A stretch of DNA of 64,000 nt from Allobosea sp. BH3 (GTDB lineage: Bacteria > Pseudomonadota > Alphaproteobacteria > Rhizobiales > Beijerinckiaceae): assembly GCF_025499465.1 (NCBI RefSeq), contig NZ_JAIMCA010000004.1:496001-560000 (forward strand). Direction: 5' to 3'. Position 1 is the stretch's first letter, and the number at the start of each line of letters is the position of its first letter. A program made the position numbers and the translations under genes. Below, one piece after another: positions 8,557-17,002 of the stretch. The notes beneath the pieces were generated by a model. It was not told the origin of the DNA, searched no databases, and saw nothing but the letters and a program-made list of their open reading frames with translations.

Positions 8557-8662
8557 GCGGTCAATCTCTCCGGCGAGGGGCCATGGCGCAATAGATCATG
8601 CCGATGGCCGGCCCGGAAGACATGGTGCTCTTCGCGGGCCGATGCCTCCCCCGCGCCCCGCC

Positions 8663-10378
8663 TCACTTCCTGACCACGAGCTCCTCGCGCAACACGCGGC
8701 GCAGCACCTTGCCGACATTGGTCTTCGGCAGCGTCTCCCGGAAGAAGATCTGCTTGGGCACCTTGTAGCCGGTCAGGTTCTCCTTGCAGAAGGCGCGCAG
8801 CTCGTCCGCCGTCAGGGTCTGGTCCTTGCGCACCACGAAGGCGGTGACCGCCTCGCCCGAATGCTCGTCGGGCAGGCCGATCACGGCCGCCTCGAGAACG
8901 CCGGCATGCGAGGCCAGGACATCCTCGACCTCGTTGGGATAGACGTTGAATCCGGAGACCAGCACCATGTCCTTCATCCGGTCGACGATCTTGATCTGCC
9001 CGTCAGGCAGCATCAGCCCGATGTCGCCGCTGCGGAAAAAGCCGTCTGCCGTCATGGCGCGGGCCGTCTCGTCCGGGCGGTTCCAGTAGCCCGCCATGAC
9101 CTGCGGGCCGCGGATGCAGATCTCGCCGGCTTCGCCCAGCGGCATGTCGTGGCCGTCGGCGTCGCGGATGGCGATCTCGGTCGAGGGGATGGGGAAGCCG
9201 ATCGTTCCGGTGAACTCCTGGATGTCGGGCCGGTTGATCGTCGCCACGGGCGAGGTTTCCGAGAGGCCGTAGCCCTCGATGATCGTCCGGCCTGTGACTG
9301 CTTTCCACTGCTTCGCCACCGCGGCCTGGGTCGCCATGCCACCGGCGACCGCGAAGCGCATCTCGGAGAAATCGACCTCCTTGATCTCGGGATGGTTGGC
9401 GAGCGCGTTGTAGAGCGTGTTGACGCCGGAAAAGAGCGTGAAGCGGCCGCTCTTCAGCGTCTTGATGAAGCCGGGGATATCTCGCGGATTGGCGATCAGC
9501 AGGCTCTTCGCGCCGATGCGCAGCATGAACAGGCAGCAGCAGGTCAGCGCGAAGATGTGGTAGAGCGGCAGCGCCGTGACCATGACATGCTGGTAGTCGG
9601 CGCGGCCGAGCGGCGGCTCCAGCATCCATTCCAGCCAAAGCCCCGACTGCTGGACATTCGCCGCGACATTGCGATGCGTCAGCGTCGCGCCCTTGGCGAT
9701 GCCGGTCGTCCCGCCGGTATATTGCAGGAAGGCGATATCGCCCGGAGCGACGGAGACCGGTTTCATCCGCTCCGCCGCCCGCAGGATGTGGCGGAGCTCG
9801 ACGGCGCCCGGCAGGTTGAACGGCTTGACGACCTTCTTGATCCGCCGCGCGACGAAATTGACGATATGCCCCTTGAAGCCCATCAGGTCGCCGGCCGTGG
9901 CGACGACGACGGCGTCGAGCCTCAGATGCGGCTTCGCCTCTTCGACGACATGGGCGAAATTCTCGATCACCACCAGCACCCGCGCACCGGCATCGTTGAC
10001 CTGATGGGCGAGTTCGCGGGCCGTATAGAGCGGGTTGACGTTGACGACCGTGTAGCCGCCGATCAGCGCGCCGAAGAGCGCCGCCGGATAGGCCAGGATG
10101 TTCGGCATCATCAGGGCGACGCGGTCGCCCGGCTTGAAGCCCTTCGCCTGCAGCCAGCCAGCGAAGGCCTCCGCCGCGTGCAGCGTTTCGGCGAAGGTGA
10201 TCGTCTTGCCGAAGCTCTCGAAGGCGGGCCGATCCGCAAAGGTGCTGCCCGCGGTCCGGATCAGATCGACTAAGGTCCCGATCCGCGCCTCATCCAGCTC
10301 GGGCGGCACGGCCGGCGGATAATGCGCGAGCCACGGGCGCATGCCCTGCCTGGCCTGCGCGGCGCCAATCGCATTCAT
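8663..10378 (-). CDS. Long-chain fatty acid-CoA ligase (FadD type)
   Basis: An ATP-dependent acyl-CoA synthetase of the ANL superfamily, 571 residues. Start chosen at the second of two tandem ATGs (10378) because the GGGAGG ribosome binding site then has 5-nt spacing; 10381 is possible. Motifs: the P-loop YTGGTTGIAKGA, the A5 motif IEGYGLSET near mid-protein, SGDIGLM and the hinge KDMVLVSGFNVYPNEVED, and the catalytic lysine in LPKTNVGKVLRR near the C-terminus. FadD activates imported or recycled fatty acids for beta-oxidation or phospholipid synthesis at the membrane. It is followed by the sulfite-oxidase-like gene with a 106-bp gap. Confidence 0.92.
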   Translation of the reverse strand: MNAIGAAQARQGMRPWLAHYPPAVPPELDEARIGTLVDLIRTAGSTFADRPAFESFGKTITFAETLHAAEAFAGWLQAKGFKPGDRVALMMPNILAYPAALFGALIGGYTVVNVNPLYTARELAHQVNDAGARVLVVIENFAHVVEEAKPHLRLDAVVVATAGDLMGFKGHIVNFVARRIKKVVKPFNLPGAVELRHILRAAERMKPVSVAPGDIAFLQYTGGTTGIAKGATLTHRNVAANVQQSGLWLEWMLEPPLGRADYQHVMVTALPLYHIFALTCCCLFMLRIGAKSLLIANPRDIPGFIKTLKSGRFTLFSGVNTLYNALANHPEIKEVDFSEMRFAVAGGMATQAAVAKQWKAVTGRTIIEGYGLSETSPVATINRPDIQEFTGTIGFPIPSTEIAIRDADGHDMPLGEAGEICIRGPQVMAGYWNRPDETARAMTADGFFRSGDIGLMLPDGQIKIVDRMKDMVLVSGFNVYPNEVEDVLASHAGVLEAAVIGLPDEHSGEAVTAFVVRKDQTLTADELRAFCKENLTGYKVPKQIFFRETLPKTNVGKVLRRVLREELVVRK

Positions 10379-10580
10379 CATCCCCTCCCTATGGCCCGGT
10401 TGACCGCCGCGGGGCGGAGTCCGGTGCATTTTCAGTATCATACAGTGCGGAAACGCCGGCCTTGGCGCAAGGCGCTTCCGCATCTCACGATAGTTCATAC
10501 TTAAACTGTCTACAGGATATGAACGCAAGCGGAACCGCAGGCCGCCGCCTGCGATTCCGCCCTCGCCTCTTGGATGCGCC

Positions 10581-12665
10581 TCAGCGCGCCTGCGCCATGG
10601 CCAGAGCCTGCGCGCTCACCACCGCCTCGGCCGGTTTGCCGGCGAGCTCCGCCAGATGGTCGAAGCGCGCGCTGAAGGAGCCGACGCCGGAGGTGGCCGA
10701 GCGCAGCTCGACGATGAGACCCGTCATCTCCGCTTCCGGCACCAGTGCCTTGATCTGGTCCCAGCCGCGCCAGCCGGGGCGCGTGTCGTATCCCAGTATC
10801 TGCCCGCGCCGCGCCGAGATCAGCGCCGAGGCGCGTGACATCGCATCGGAGGGAATAACCACCTCGACGGAGAGAATCGGCTCCAGCAGCACGGGCCTCG
10901 CCAGCGGCATCGCTTCGCTCATGGCCAGCCGCGCCGCCTGCCGGAACGCCATGTCTGAGGAATCGACGGTGTGATAGGAGCCGTCCGTCAGCGCGACAGC
11001 GATATCGACGACAGGGAAGCCGAGCGGCCCTTTCTCGCAATAATCGCGCATTCCGGCCTCGACGGAGCCGATATACTGGCGAGGCACCACCCCGCCGGTG
11101 ATCCTGTCGACGAAGCGGATGCCCTCCCCGCGCGATAGCGGCGCCACCTCGATGACGACGTCACCATACTGGCCATGGCCGCCGCTCTGCTTGCGATGCC
11201 GGCCGCGTGCATTCGCCTCGCCGCGAATGGTCTCGCGGTAGCCGACCTGCGGATTGCGGCTGGTCACCGTGACGCCGTAGCGGCCGGACAGTTTCTCCAG
11301 CGCCACCCGCAGATGCATCTCGCCCTGGCCGGAGAGCCGGGTCTCGCCGAGCTCCGGCACCTGCGTCACCATGAGCGCACTGTCCTCCTCCGTCAGCCGC
11401 TGCAGCGCGGCAGCGAGCCGGACATCGTCCTTGCGCTCCTTCACCGCGATGGCCAGCGTGTGGACCGCCTCCGGCGGGGCAATCGCGCTGACAACGCCCG
11501 CCCGCTGCTTACCGAGCATGAACGCCTCGCCCGTGCTGATGCCGTCGAGCTTTCCGAAGCCGGCGACCTCGCCCTCCTCGGCCGCGGGCTTGCGGCTCTG
11601 CTCGGGGCCCTTGAGCGCAACCACGCTGGCAATGCGCGCCTCGGCGCCGCCCGACGAGGTCACCACATCGCCCTCGGCCAGGCGCCCGCGCATTACGCGG
11701 GCGAGCGAAAGCTTGCCGCCCTGGCTGGAATGCCATGTCTTCATCACCTGCGCGAGCGGAGGCCCCTCGGCGAGGATGCCGGCGCGGCCGCGCGTTTCGC
11801 TGAGCCCCGGCGCCTCGTGCCGCAGCGCCTTGAGCAGCCGCGTCACGCCGTTGCCGCGCTCAGCCGCCCCGATCAGCACCGGCACGACATGGCGGTGCTG
11901 CAATTCGCGGGCGAGATCGTCGAAGATGCGATCGCGCGGCGGCTCCATGTCGCCGAGCAGTTCCTCCATCAGCTCGTCGTCGTAATCGGCGAGCCGCTCC
12001 AGCATCGAGAACCGCGCTTCCTTCTCCCGGTCGGTCTCGTCGACCGCCAGAGGCACGACCTCGCTCGGCGCATGCTCGCGATAGATGAAGGCCCGCTCCA
12101 AAGCGAGGTCGATGAAGCCGACGGCGATGCCCTTCTGCCAGATCGGGATCTGGCGCAGCAGCAGCGGCGTCCGCGAGGCGCGCTGCAGGATCGAAAGCGT
12201 CTCGCGCACCCGGCGCGAGGCCGTGTCGATCTTGTTCAGGAACAGGAAGCGCGGAATATCGGCCTCCTCGAGTTCGCGCAGCACGAGCTCCAGCGCCGGC
12301 GCCTTGCGGTCATCCGCCTCGCAGACCACGACGGCCGCATCGACCGCCGGCATCACATGGCGCATTTCGTGGAGGAACTCGACCGAGCCGGGGCAGTCGA
12401 TGAAATGGAAGGTCTCGCCCAGGAAATCGACCGTCGCGATGGAGGGTTCGGTGCTCATCTGGTGCGCGCGCGCCTCGGGCGCCGCATCGCCGACCGTGTT
12501 GCCGCCCTTCACCGAGCCGGCGCGGGAGAGCGCGCCGCAGCGCATGAGGATGCTTTCGAGCAAGGTCGTCTTGCCGCTCTGGAAGGGGCCGACGATCGCG
12601 ATGCATCGTGGCCCCGCGCGTCGGGTACCTGCTGCGGAGACTCCGTTCTGTGCCGATGCGGGCAT
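10581..12665 (-). CDS. Elongation factor G paralogue with altered GTPase motifs
   Basis: 694 residues with all five EF-G domains recognisable: GTPase domain with P-loop GPFQSGKTT (26-34) and NKID (144-147), domain II around LSLARVMRGRLAEGDVV, domain III (LTEEDSALMVTQVPELGETRLSGQGEMHL in pieces), domain IV (GHGQYGDVVIEVAPL) and domain V (SVEVVIPSDAMSRASALISARRGQILG). It departs from canonical EF-G: P-loop GHIDAGKTT is replaced, the RGITI switch I motif is absent (STEPSIATV), and DTPGH is DCPGS, so the catalytic His is Ser94. It is therefore an EF-G-like paralogue rather than the housekeeping translocase. Its ribosome binding site is inside a hairpin (12668-12701). Confidence 0.85.
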   Translation of the reverse strand: MPASAQNGVSAAGTRRAGPRCIAIVGPFQSGKTTLLESILMRCGALSRAGSVKGGNTVGDAAPEARAHQMSTEPSIATVDFLGETFHFIDCPGSVEFLHEMRHVMPAVDAAVVVCEADDRKAPALELVLRELEEADIPRFLFLNKIDTASRRVRETLSILQRASRTPLLLRQIPIWQKGIAVGFIDLALERAFIYREHAPSEVVPLAVDETDREKEARFSMLERLADYDDELMEELLGDMEPPRDRIFDDLARELQHRHVVPVLIGAAERGNGVTRLLKALRHEAPGLSETRGRAGILAEGPPLAQVMKTWHSSQGGKLSLARVMRGRLAEGDVVTSSGGAEARIASVVALKGPEQSRKPAAEEGEVAGFGKLDGISTGEAFMLGKQRAGVVSAIAPPEAVHTLAIAVKERKDDVRLAAALQRLTEEDSALMVTQVPELGETRLSGQGEMHLRVALEKLSGRYGVTVTSRNPQVGYRETIRGEANARGRHRKQSGGHGQYGDVVIEVAPLSRGEGIRFVDRITGGVVPRQYIGSVEAGMRDYCEKGPLGFPVVDIAVALTDGSYHTVDSSDMAFRQAARLAMSEAMPLARPVLLEPILSVEVVIPSDAMSRASALISARRGQILGYDTRPGWRGWDQIKALVPEAEMTGLIVELRSATSGVGSFSARFDHLAELAGKPAEAVVSAQALAMAQAR

Positions 12666-12667
12666 GG

Positions 12668-12701
12668 CTTCCTCCTTGGGGTCTGGCCACGAAGGAGGAA
12701 G
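12668..12701 (-). promoter_or_regulatory. Hairpin sequestering the ribosome binding site of the EF-G paralogue
   Basis: On the minus-strand mRNA, CTTCCTCCTT (12701-12692) is followed by a 14-nt loop and then its perfect complement AAGGAGGAAG (12677-12668), two bases before the ATG at 12665. The 3' arm contains the AAGGAGG Shine-Dalgarno sequence with ideal 5-nt spacing, so a folded leader would hide it from the ribosome. This suggests translational control such as a thermosensor or autoregulation; that role is inference. Confidence 0.6.
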
Positions 12702-12904
12702 AGGCTCGACGCCCCCGCTCCGGCGCAGCGGGAAGCCGGCGGGAACGGGAAATGCGCTCGCGCCGGAGGGGCGGCGGTCGCTCGGGCCCGACAGGGTCGG
12801 GCGGCCGTCGAAGAGGCAGTCGGGGCAGGTTCGCGCCGTTTGGAGGCCGGCGCAAGCGCTTTATCCGCTGCGCTGCAGCGCTCGGCGGAAGACGGGTCGA
12901 TCGC

Positions 12905-13351
12905 TCAATCGACGATGCCGTCGCGGCCTTCGATCGCCATCAGCGTCGCGCTCAGCATGGCGATCAGCCGCTCCTTGCCTTGCGCTTCGGCGAAGACCTC
13001 CGCCTGGGCGAGCGTCAGCGTGCGCCCGGCCTTGACCACCTTGCCGCGCGCGACGATGCGCTCGCCCGCAGCAGGAGCCAGCAGGTTGATCTTGAACTCC
13101 ACGGTCAGGACGCCGCGGTCCGGCGGCATCGTGCTGAGCGCGGCATAGCCGGCCGCGCTGTCGGCGATGGCGCCGACTGCGCCGGCATGGACGAAGCCGT
13201 GCTGCTGCGAAATCTCCGGCCGCGGCACGAGCGCGATCTCGACCAGCCCGGGTGCCACGGCGTCGAGCGTCGCGCCCAGCGTGTGCATCAGCCCCTGCTT
13301 GGCGAAGCTCGCCCTGATGCGGCGATCGATCTCGGCGACGTTGTCGTTCAC
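12905..13351 (-). CDS. PaaI-family hotdog thioesterase
   Basis: Start chosen at GTG 13351 (VNDNVAEIDRRIRASFAKQG), with a purine-rich GGGGGCAGGG ribosome binding region; upstream in-frame sequence overlaps the SDR gene and is not protein-like. The 148-residue product carries the hotdog-fold signature QHGFVHAGAVGAIADSAAGYAA with the HG and acidic residue of the PaaI/YigI group, then LTVEFKINLLAPA. These enzymes hydrolyse aryl- or acyl-CoA thioesters. Its start lies 36 bp downstream of the SDR stop on the same strand, consistent with one operon acting on CoA or hydroxyacyl intermediates. Confidence 0.85.
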   Translation of the reverse strand: MNDNVAEIDRRIRASFAKQGLMHTLGATLDAVAPGLVEIALVPRPEISQQHGFVHAGAVGAIADSAAGYAALSTMPPDRGVLTVEFKINLLAPAAGERIVARGKVVKAGRTLTLAQAEVFAEAQGKERLIAMLSATLMAIEGRDGIVD

Positions 13352-13386
13352 CCCTGCCCCCGTTCTTCTGCTGGAGCCCTGGAAGG

Positions 13387-14184
13387 CTAAAGATTCCGCC
13401 GCTCGCCCCTGAGCGTCGGAAGCCCGATGCCGGCCGCGTCGAAGCCCCCGTCGACGGCCAGCACCTGCCCGGTGATGTAGCTGGCCTTGTCGCTGCACAG
13501 GAAGAAGATCGCCTCTGCCAGCTCCTCTTCCAGCCCGTAACGCGCCAGCGGGACGGCGTCGCGATAATCGGCGCGGATCTCGGGGCTGTGGACGGCCTTC
13601 GCCATCGCCGTATCGACCGGCCCCGGCGCCACGGCGTTGACGCGAATCCCCAAACTCGCCAGTTCCACCGCCTGCTGCTTCGTCAGATGGATCAGCGCCG
13701 CCTTCGAAGTCCCGTAGGCGACCCGCAACGTCGAGGCGCGCAGGCCCGAGATCGAGGCGATGTTCACGATGGCGCCGCCGCCATTATCGGCCATCATCGG
13801 CGCGGCGAGCTGCGTCGCCAGGAACGGACCGGAGAGATTGACGGCGAGCACGCGCTGCCATTCGTCATGGGTCGTCTCCAGCAGCGGCTTGAACACGGCC
13901 GTGCCGGCATTGTTGACCAGCGCGTCGAGCCGCCCGAAGCGCTTGGACATGCCCTCGAAGGCGGATGCGAGCTGGGTCGGAAACGCAACGTCGCAGGGCA
14001 GCACCAGCGTCCGCTCCGGATCGGCGATATCGGTCGCGGCCTGCGAGAGCCCGGCACTGTCGATGTCGAGCAGCCCGACCTGCCAACCCTCGGCCAGGAA
14101 GCGCTTTGCCGTGGCGAGCCCGATGCCGCGCGCGGCGCCGGTGATGAGGGCGGTCTTCGTGGCGGTTTCAGTCATGGCGTCCAT
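13387..14184 (-). CDS. Short-chain dehydrogenase/reductase (FabG-like)
   Basis: A 265-residue classical SDR. The cofactor motif TGAARGIG lies near residue 15, LVNNAGTA near residue 90, and the catalytic tetrad Ser-Tyr-Lys in NIASISGLRASTLRVAYGTSKAA, followed by RVNAVAPGPVDT and the C-terminal ITGQVLAVDGGF. Acidic Asp40-41 after the second strand (LLDIDSAG) favours NAD(H). A start at the internal ATG (14175) is possible. The substrate is unknown; being just upstream of a thioesterase suggests hydroxyacyl-type substrates. It is divergent from rplS. Confidence 0.88.
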   Translation of the reverse strand: MDAMTETATKTALITGAARGIGLATAKRFLAEGWQVGLLDIDSAGLSQAATDIADPERTLVLPCDVAFPTQLASAFEGMSKRFGRLDALVNNAGTAVFKPLLETTHDEWQRVLAVNLSGPFLATQLAAPMMADNGGGAIVNIASISGLRASTLRVAYGTSKAALIHLTKQQAVELASLGIRVNAVAPGPVDTAMAKAVHSPEIRADYRDAVPLARYGLEEELAEAIFFLCSDKASYITGQVLAVDGGFDAAGIGLPTLRGERRNL

Positions 14185-14374
14185 CCCGGTATGTCTTGCT
14201 TTGCGCCAACGCTAAGCATGCCGGCGGCGCCCGCGCCAAGCGCCCTGCCGCTCGCGGCCTTGGCCGGCATTGTCGCTCGACAAATGCGGCGCGCTCCTGT
14301 ATGGCCCGGCACTCAACTGAAAACAGCGAGCCGAAAGCCCGCGCTTCCGCGCGAACACGGCCATGGAGAAACCC

Positions 14375-14767
14375 ATGAATATCATCGAGCAGCTCGACGC
14401 CGAGCAGATTGCCAAGCTGAGCGAAGGCAAGGCCATTCCCGCGTTCCAGCCGGGCGACACCGTGCAGGTCAACGTCAAGGTCAAGGAAGGCGAGCGCGCT
14501 CGCGTCCAGGCCTATGAAGGCGTCGTGATCGCCCGCAACGGCGGCGGCCTCAACCAGAGCTTCACCGTCCGCAAGATTTCCTATGGCGAGGGTGTCGAGC
14601 GCGTCTTCCCGCTCTTCTCGCCGAACCTCGACTCCATCAAGGTCGTCCGCAAGGGCAAGGTGCGCCGCGCCAAGCTCTATTACCTGCGCGACCGCCGCGG
14701 CAAGTCGGCCCGCATCGCCGAGCGCGTCGATGCCAAGCCCGCCAAGGGCGAGAAGGCCGGCAAGTAA
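14375..14767 (+). CDS. rplS: 50S ribosomal protein L19
   Basis: L19 sits at the 30S-50S interface of the ribosome. The 130-residue product starts at 14375 ([15 protein letters not shown]), ten bases after GGAG; an in-frame ATG four codons earlier would overlap that ribosome binding site. Conserved segments [54 protein letters not shown] (given here as family landmarks in parts) and [20 protein letters not shown] are intact. A lysine-rich tail follows. It stands alone with its own terminator, instead of following trmD as in many alphaproteobacteria, and leuC lies downstream. Confidence 0.97.
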   Translation: MNIIEQLDAEQIAKLSEGKAIPAFQPGDTVQVNVKVKEGERARVQAYEGVVIARNGGGLNQSFTVRKISYGEGVERVFPLFSPNLDSIKVVRKGKVRRAKLYYLRDRRGKSARIAERVDAKPAKGEKAGK

Positions 14768-14795
14768 GCCAGAGCCGACACTGGCAGATTTCAGG

Positions 14796-14823
14796 AAACG
14801 CGGCCCCCGGGCCGCGTTTTTTT
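14796..14823 (+). terminator. Intrinsic terminator of rplS
   Basis: AAACGCGGCC and its complement GGCCGCGTTT form a GC-rich hairpin with a short C-rich loop, followed by a run of T residues (to 14823). It lies 28 bp after the rplS stop. A textbook rho-independent terminator. Confidence 0.92.
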
Positions 14824-14838
14824 GTTGCGTGAGCGGCC

Positions 14839-14940
14839 GTCATGCTCGGGCTTGACCCCAGCATCTCGGGACATGGAGGCTCCAGCGGCCCCTCTTGCAT
14901 GCATTTCTCGGGTCTCCGCTTCGCCTCGCCCGGGAATGAC
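14839..14940. repeat. Palindromic repeat, family C
   Basis: Starts GTCATGCTCGGGCTTGACC and ends with the near-complementary GCCCGGGAATGAC, enclosing short internal inverted repeats. Related GTCAT...ATGAC elements occur at 34970-35088 and 55581-55638 and a CTCGGGCT hairpin at 42016. A dispersed intergenic repeat without coding sense. Confidence 0.55.
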
Positions 14941-15025
14941 CGCCGCCCCACCTCTGCGCTCGGCCGATGGCATGCACGCATCAGCATCGATTGTCCGGCT
15001 TCATTGGAACTGCTACATAGTGGTC

Positions 15026-15199
15026 ATGTCGCCGCGTGTGCATCAGTTCCAGCGCTTCTGCGCCGTGCAGGGAGAGGGCCATCTGCCGCCCCTGCCGACG
15101 ACGCAGGATTTCGTCGCGCTGCATGACCATGCCCGCCTGCCCTGGCGCTTCTTCGGCCGCTTCACGGCCTCCATCGCCGCAGGCCTTACCGGCGCCTGA
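15026..15199 (+). CDS. Possible small protein, 57 residues
   Basis: An ATG at 15026 opens a 57-residue frame (MSPRVHQFQRFCAVQGEGHL start) ending just before a GC-rich hairpin (CCGGCCGC at 15202-15209 and its complement at 15216-15223). The composition is less skewed than the surrounding repeat and it has no overlapping competitor. There is no clear ribosome binding site (TAGTGGTC precedes the ATG), no recognised domain and no signal peptide. It could be spurious. It lies about 110 bp upstream of leuC but bears no leucine run, so it is not a leu leader peptide. Confidence 0.3.
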   Translation: MSPRVHQFQRFCAVQGEGHLPPLPTTQDFVALHDHARLPWRFFGRFTASIAAGLTGA

Positions 15200-15308
15200 G
15201 ACCGGCCGCCCGAGAGCGGCCGGCGACAGGCGAACCGTTTTTGCGAGTCGGCCTCGAGCGCCGGCTTAATCGTTCCCAAGACAGTTCAGAAGACCGAGGC
15301 TTCACGCC

Positions 15309-16727
15309 ATGACTGCCAACAACGGCCCCCGCACGCTCTATGACAAGATCTTCGACGACCACGTCGTCGACCGGCAGGACGACGGCACCTGCCTGCTCTA
15401 CATCGACCGCCACCTCGTCCATGAGGTGACGAGCCCGCAGGCTTTCGAGGGCCTGCGCATGACCGGGCGCAAGGTCCGCGCACCGGAGAAGACGCTCGCC
15501 GTCGTCGATCACAACATCCCGACGACCGACCGCAGCAAGGGCATCGCGGAAGAGGAAAGCCGCATCCAGGTCGAGGCTCTGGCCAAGAACGCCAAGGAGT
15601 TTGGCGTCGAGTATTTCAACGAGCTCGACAGGCGCCAGGGCATCGTCCACATCGTCGGCCCCGAGCAGGGCTTCACCCTGCCCGGCACCACCATCGTCTG
15701 CGGCGACAGCCACACCTCGACCCACGGCGCCTTCGGCGCGCTGGCGCACGGCATCGGCACCTCGGAGGTCGAGCATGTGCTCGCCACCCAGACCCTGATC
15801 CAGAAGAAGGCGAAGAACCTGCTCGTCCAGGTGGACGGCACGCCTGCGCCCGGCGTCGGCGCCAAGGATATTACGCTCGCCATCATCGGCGAGACCGGCA
15901 CCGCCGGCGGCACCGGCTCGGTGATCGAATATGCCGGCGAGGCCATCCGCGGCCTCAGCATGGAAGGCCGCATGACGGTCTGCAACATGTCGATCGAGGG
16001 CGGCGCCCGCGCCGGCATGGTCGCGCCCGACCAGAAGGCGTTCGACTACCTCAAGGGCCGGCCCAAGGCGCCGAAGGGCGCCGCCTGGGAGGCCGCCCTG
16101 CGCTACTGGGAGACGCTGTACTCCGACGAGGGTGCGCATTTCGACCGCATCGTCAGGCTGGACGCCGCCAACCTGCCGCCGATCGTCTCCTGGGGCACTT
16201 CGCCCGAGGACGTCATCTCGGTCACCGGCACAGTGCCGGATCCGGAGCTGATCGCGGACGAGGTCAAGCGTGCCTCGAAGAAGCGCGCGCTCGAATATAT
16301 GGGGCTGACCGCCGGCACCAAGATGACCGAGATCCCGCTCGACGTGATCTGGATCGGCTCCTGCACCAATGGCCGCATCGAGGATCTGCGCACCGTCGCC
16401 CGGATCGTCGAGGGCAAGAAGATCCATGAGAGCCTCGACTACGGCATGATCGTCCCCGGCTCCGGCCTGGTGAAGCAGCAGGCGGAGCTGGAAGGTCTCG
16501 ACAAGATCTTCCTCGCCGCCGGCTTCGAATGGCGCGAGCCCGGTTGCTCGATGTGCCTCGGCATGAACCCCGACCAGTTGAAGCCCGGCCAGCGCGCGGC
16601 CTCGACCTCGAACCGCAATTTCGAGGGTCGCCAGGGCTATCGCGGCCGCACCCACCTCGTCTCTCCGGCGATGGCCGCGGCGGCGGCGCTGACCGGCCAT
16701 TTCGTCGACGTGCGCACGCTGGGCTGA
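15309..16727 (+). CDS. leuC: 3-isopropylmalate dehydratase large subunit
   Basis: Second step of leucine synthesis: isomerises 2-isopropylmalate to 3-isopropylmalate together with LeuD. 472 residues, the usual length. The [4Fe-4S] cluster ligands are Cys352 (GSCTNGR), Cys413 and Cys416 (CSMCLGMN); the aconitase-family motifs [11 protein letters not shown] and [21 protein letters not shown] are intact. The start is supported by [20 protein letters not shown]. No leucine-rich leader peptide or T-box-like structure was seen upstream; only a short GC-rich hairpin at 15202-15223. Two other genes intervene before leuD. Confidence 0.96.
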   Translation: MTANNGPRTLYDKIFDDHVVDRQDDGTCLLYIDRHLVHEVTSPQAFEGLRMTGRKVRAPEKTLAVVDHNIPTTDRSKGIAEEESRIQVEALAKNAKEFGVEYFNELDRRQGIVHIVGPEQGFTLPGTTIVCGDSHTSTHGAFGALAHGIGTSEVEHVLATQTLIQKKAKNLLVQVDGTPAPGVGAKDITLAIIGETGTAGGTGSVIEYAGEAIRGLSMEGRMTVCNMSIEGGARAGMVAPDQKAFDYLKGRPKAPKGAAWEAALRYWETLYSDEGAHFDRIVRLDAANLPPIVSWGTSPEDVISVTGTVPDPELIADEVKRASKKRALEYMGLTAGTKMTEIPLDVIWIGSCTNGRIEDLRTVARIVEGKKIHESLDYGMIVPGSGLVKQQAELEGLDKIFLAAGFEWREPGCSMCLGMNPDQLKPGQRAASTSNRNFEGRQGYRGRTHLVSPAMAAAAALTGHFVDVRTLG

Positions 16728-16751
16728 GCGGCAACAGCGGGGAGGCCATCC

Positions 16752-16997
16752 ATGTCGGACAATCCCCGCGAAGCCGCCCGCGCCGCCGAAGCGAAGGCGG
16801 CATTGCAACGGGTCAAGCGCGACAGCGAAAGCCTGCTCGGCTCCTCCATGGGCCGGGCGGCAGAGCACTTCTCGGCGGCGGACGCTCCCGAGGGTGACCG
16901 GATCGAGCTCTGGGGCAGGCGCATCGGCCGGTCCCTTTCGCTGCTCGGGGTCGTCGTGCTGACCTGGTGGCTCGGCCACCAGCTGAAGTTCTGGTGA
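16752..16997 (+). CDS. Small membrane-anchored protein between leuC and leuD
   Basis: An 81-residue protein: a charged, Ala-rich N-terminal half likely helical (about residues 4-45), then one hydrophobic segment SLSLLGVVVLTWWLGHQLKF at the C-terminus, i.e. a tail-anchored topology with the N-terminus in the cytoplasm. It starts 24 bp after leuC and its stop overlaps an in-frame GTG of the next gene (GTGA at 16994). Similar small proteins are often found after leuC in Rhizobiales, but no function is established. No catalytic residues are apparent. Confidence 0.65.
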   Translation: MSDNPREAARAAEAKAALQRVKRDSESLLGSSMGRAAEHFSAADAPEGDRIELWGRRIGRSLSLLGVVVLTWWLGHQLKFW

Positions 16998-17002
16998 CGG
17001 AT

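Noticed and set aside
11175-13148. 657-codon plus-strand open frame opposite the EF-G paralogue and thioesterase
   Set aside because: Crosses a gene boundary and hairpin, lacks motifs; the EF-G reading is unequivocal.
14822-15199. Long reading of the rplS-leuC gap as a 125-residue protein
   Set aside because: The first part is repeat sequence; only the last 57 codons might be a gene and this is listed at low confidence.
15202-15223. Leucine attenuator upstream of leuC
   Set aside because: A GC-rich hairpin exists, but there is no leader peptide with leucine codons and no antiterminator alternative, so regulation by attenuation is not supported.
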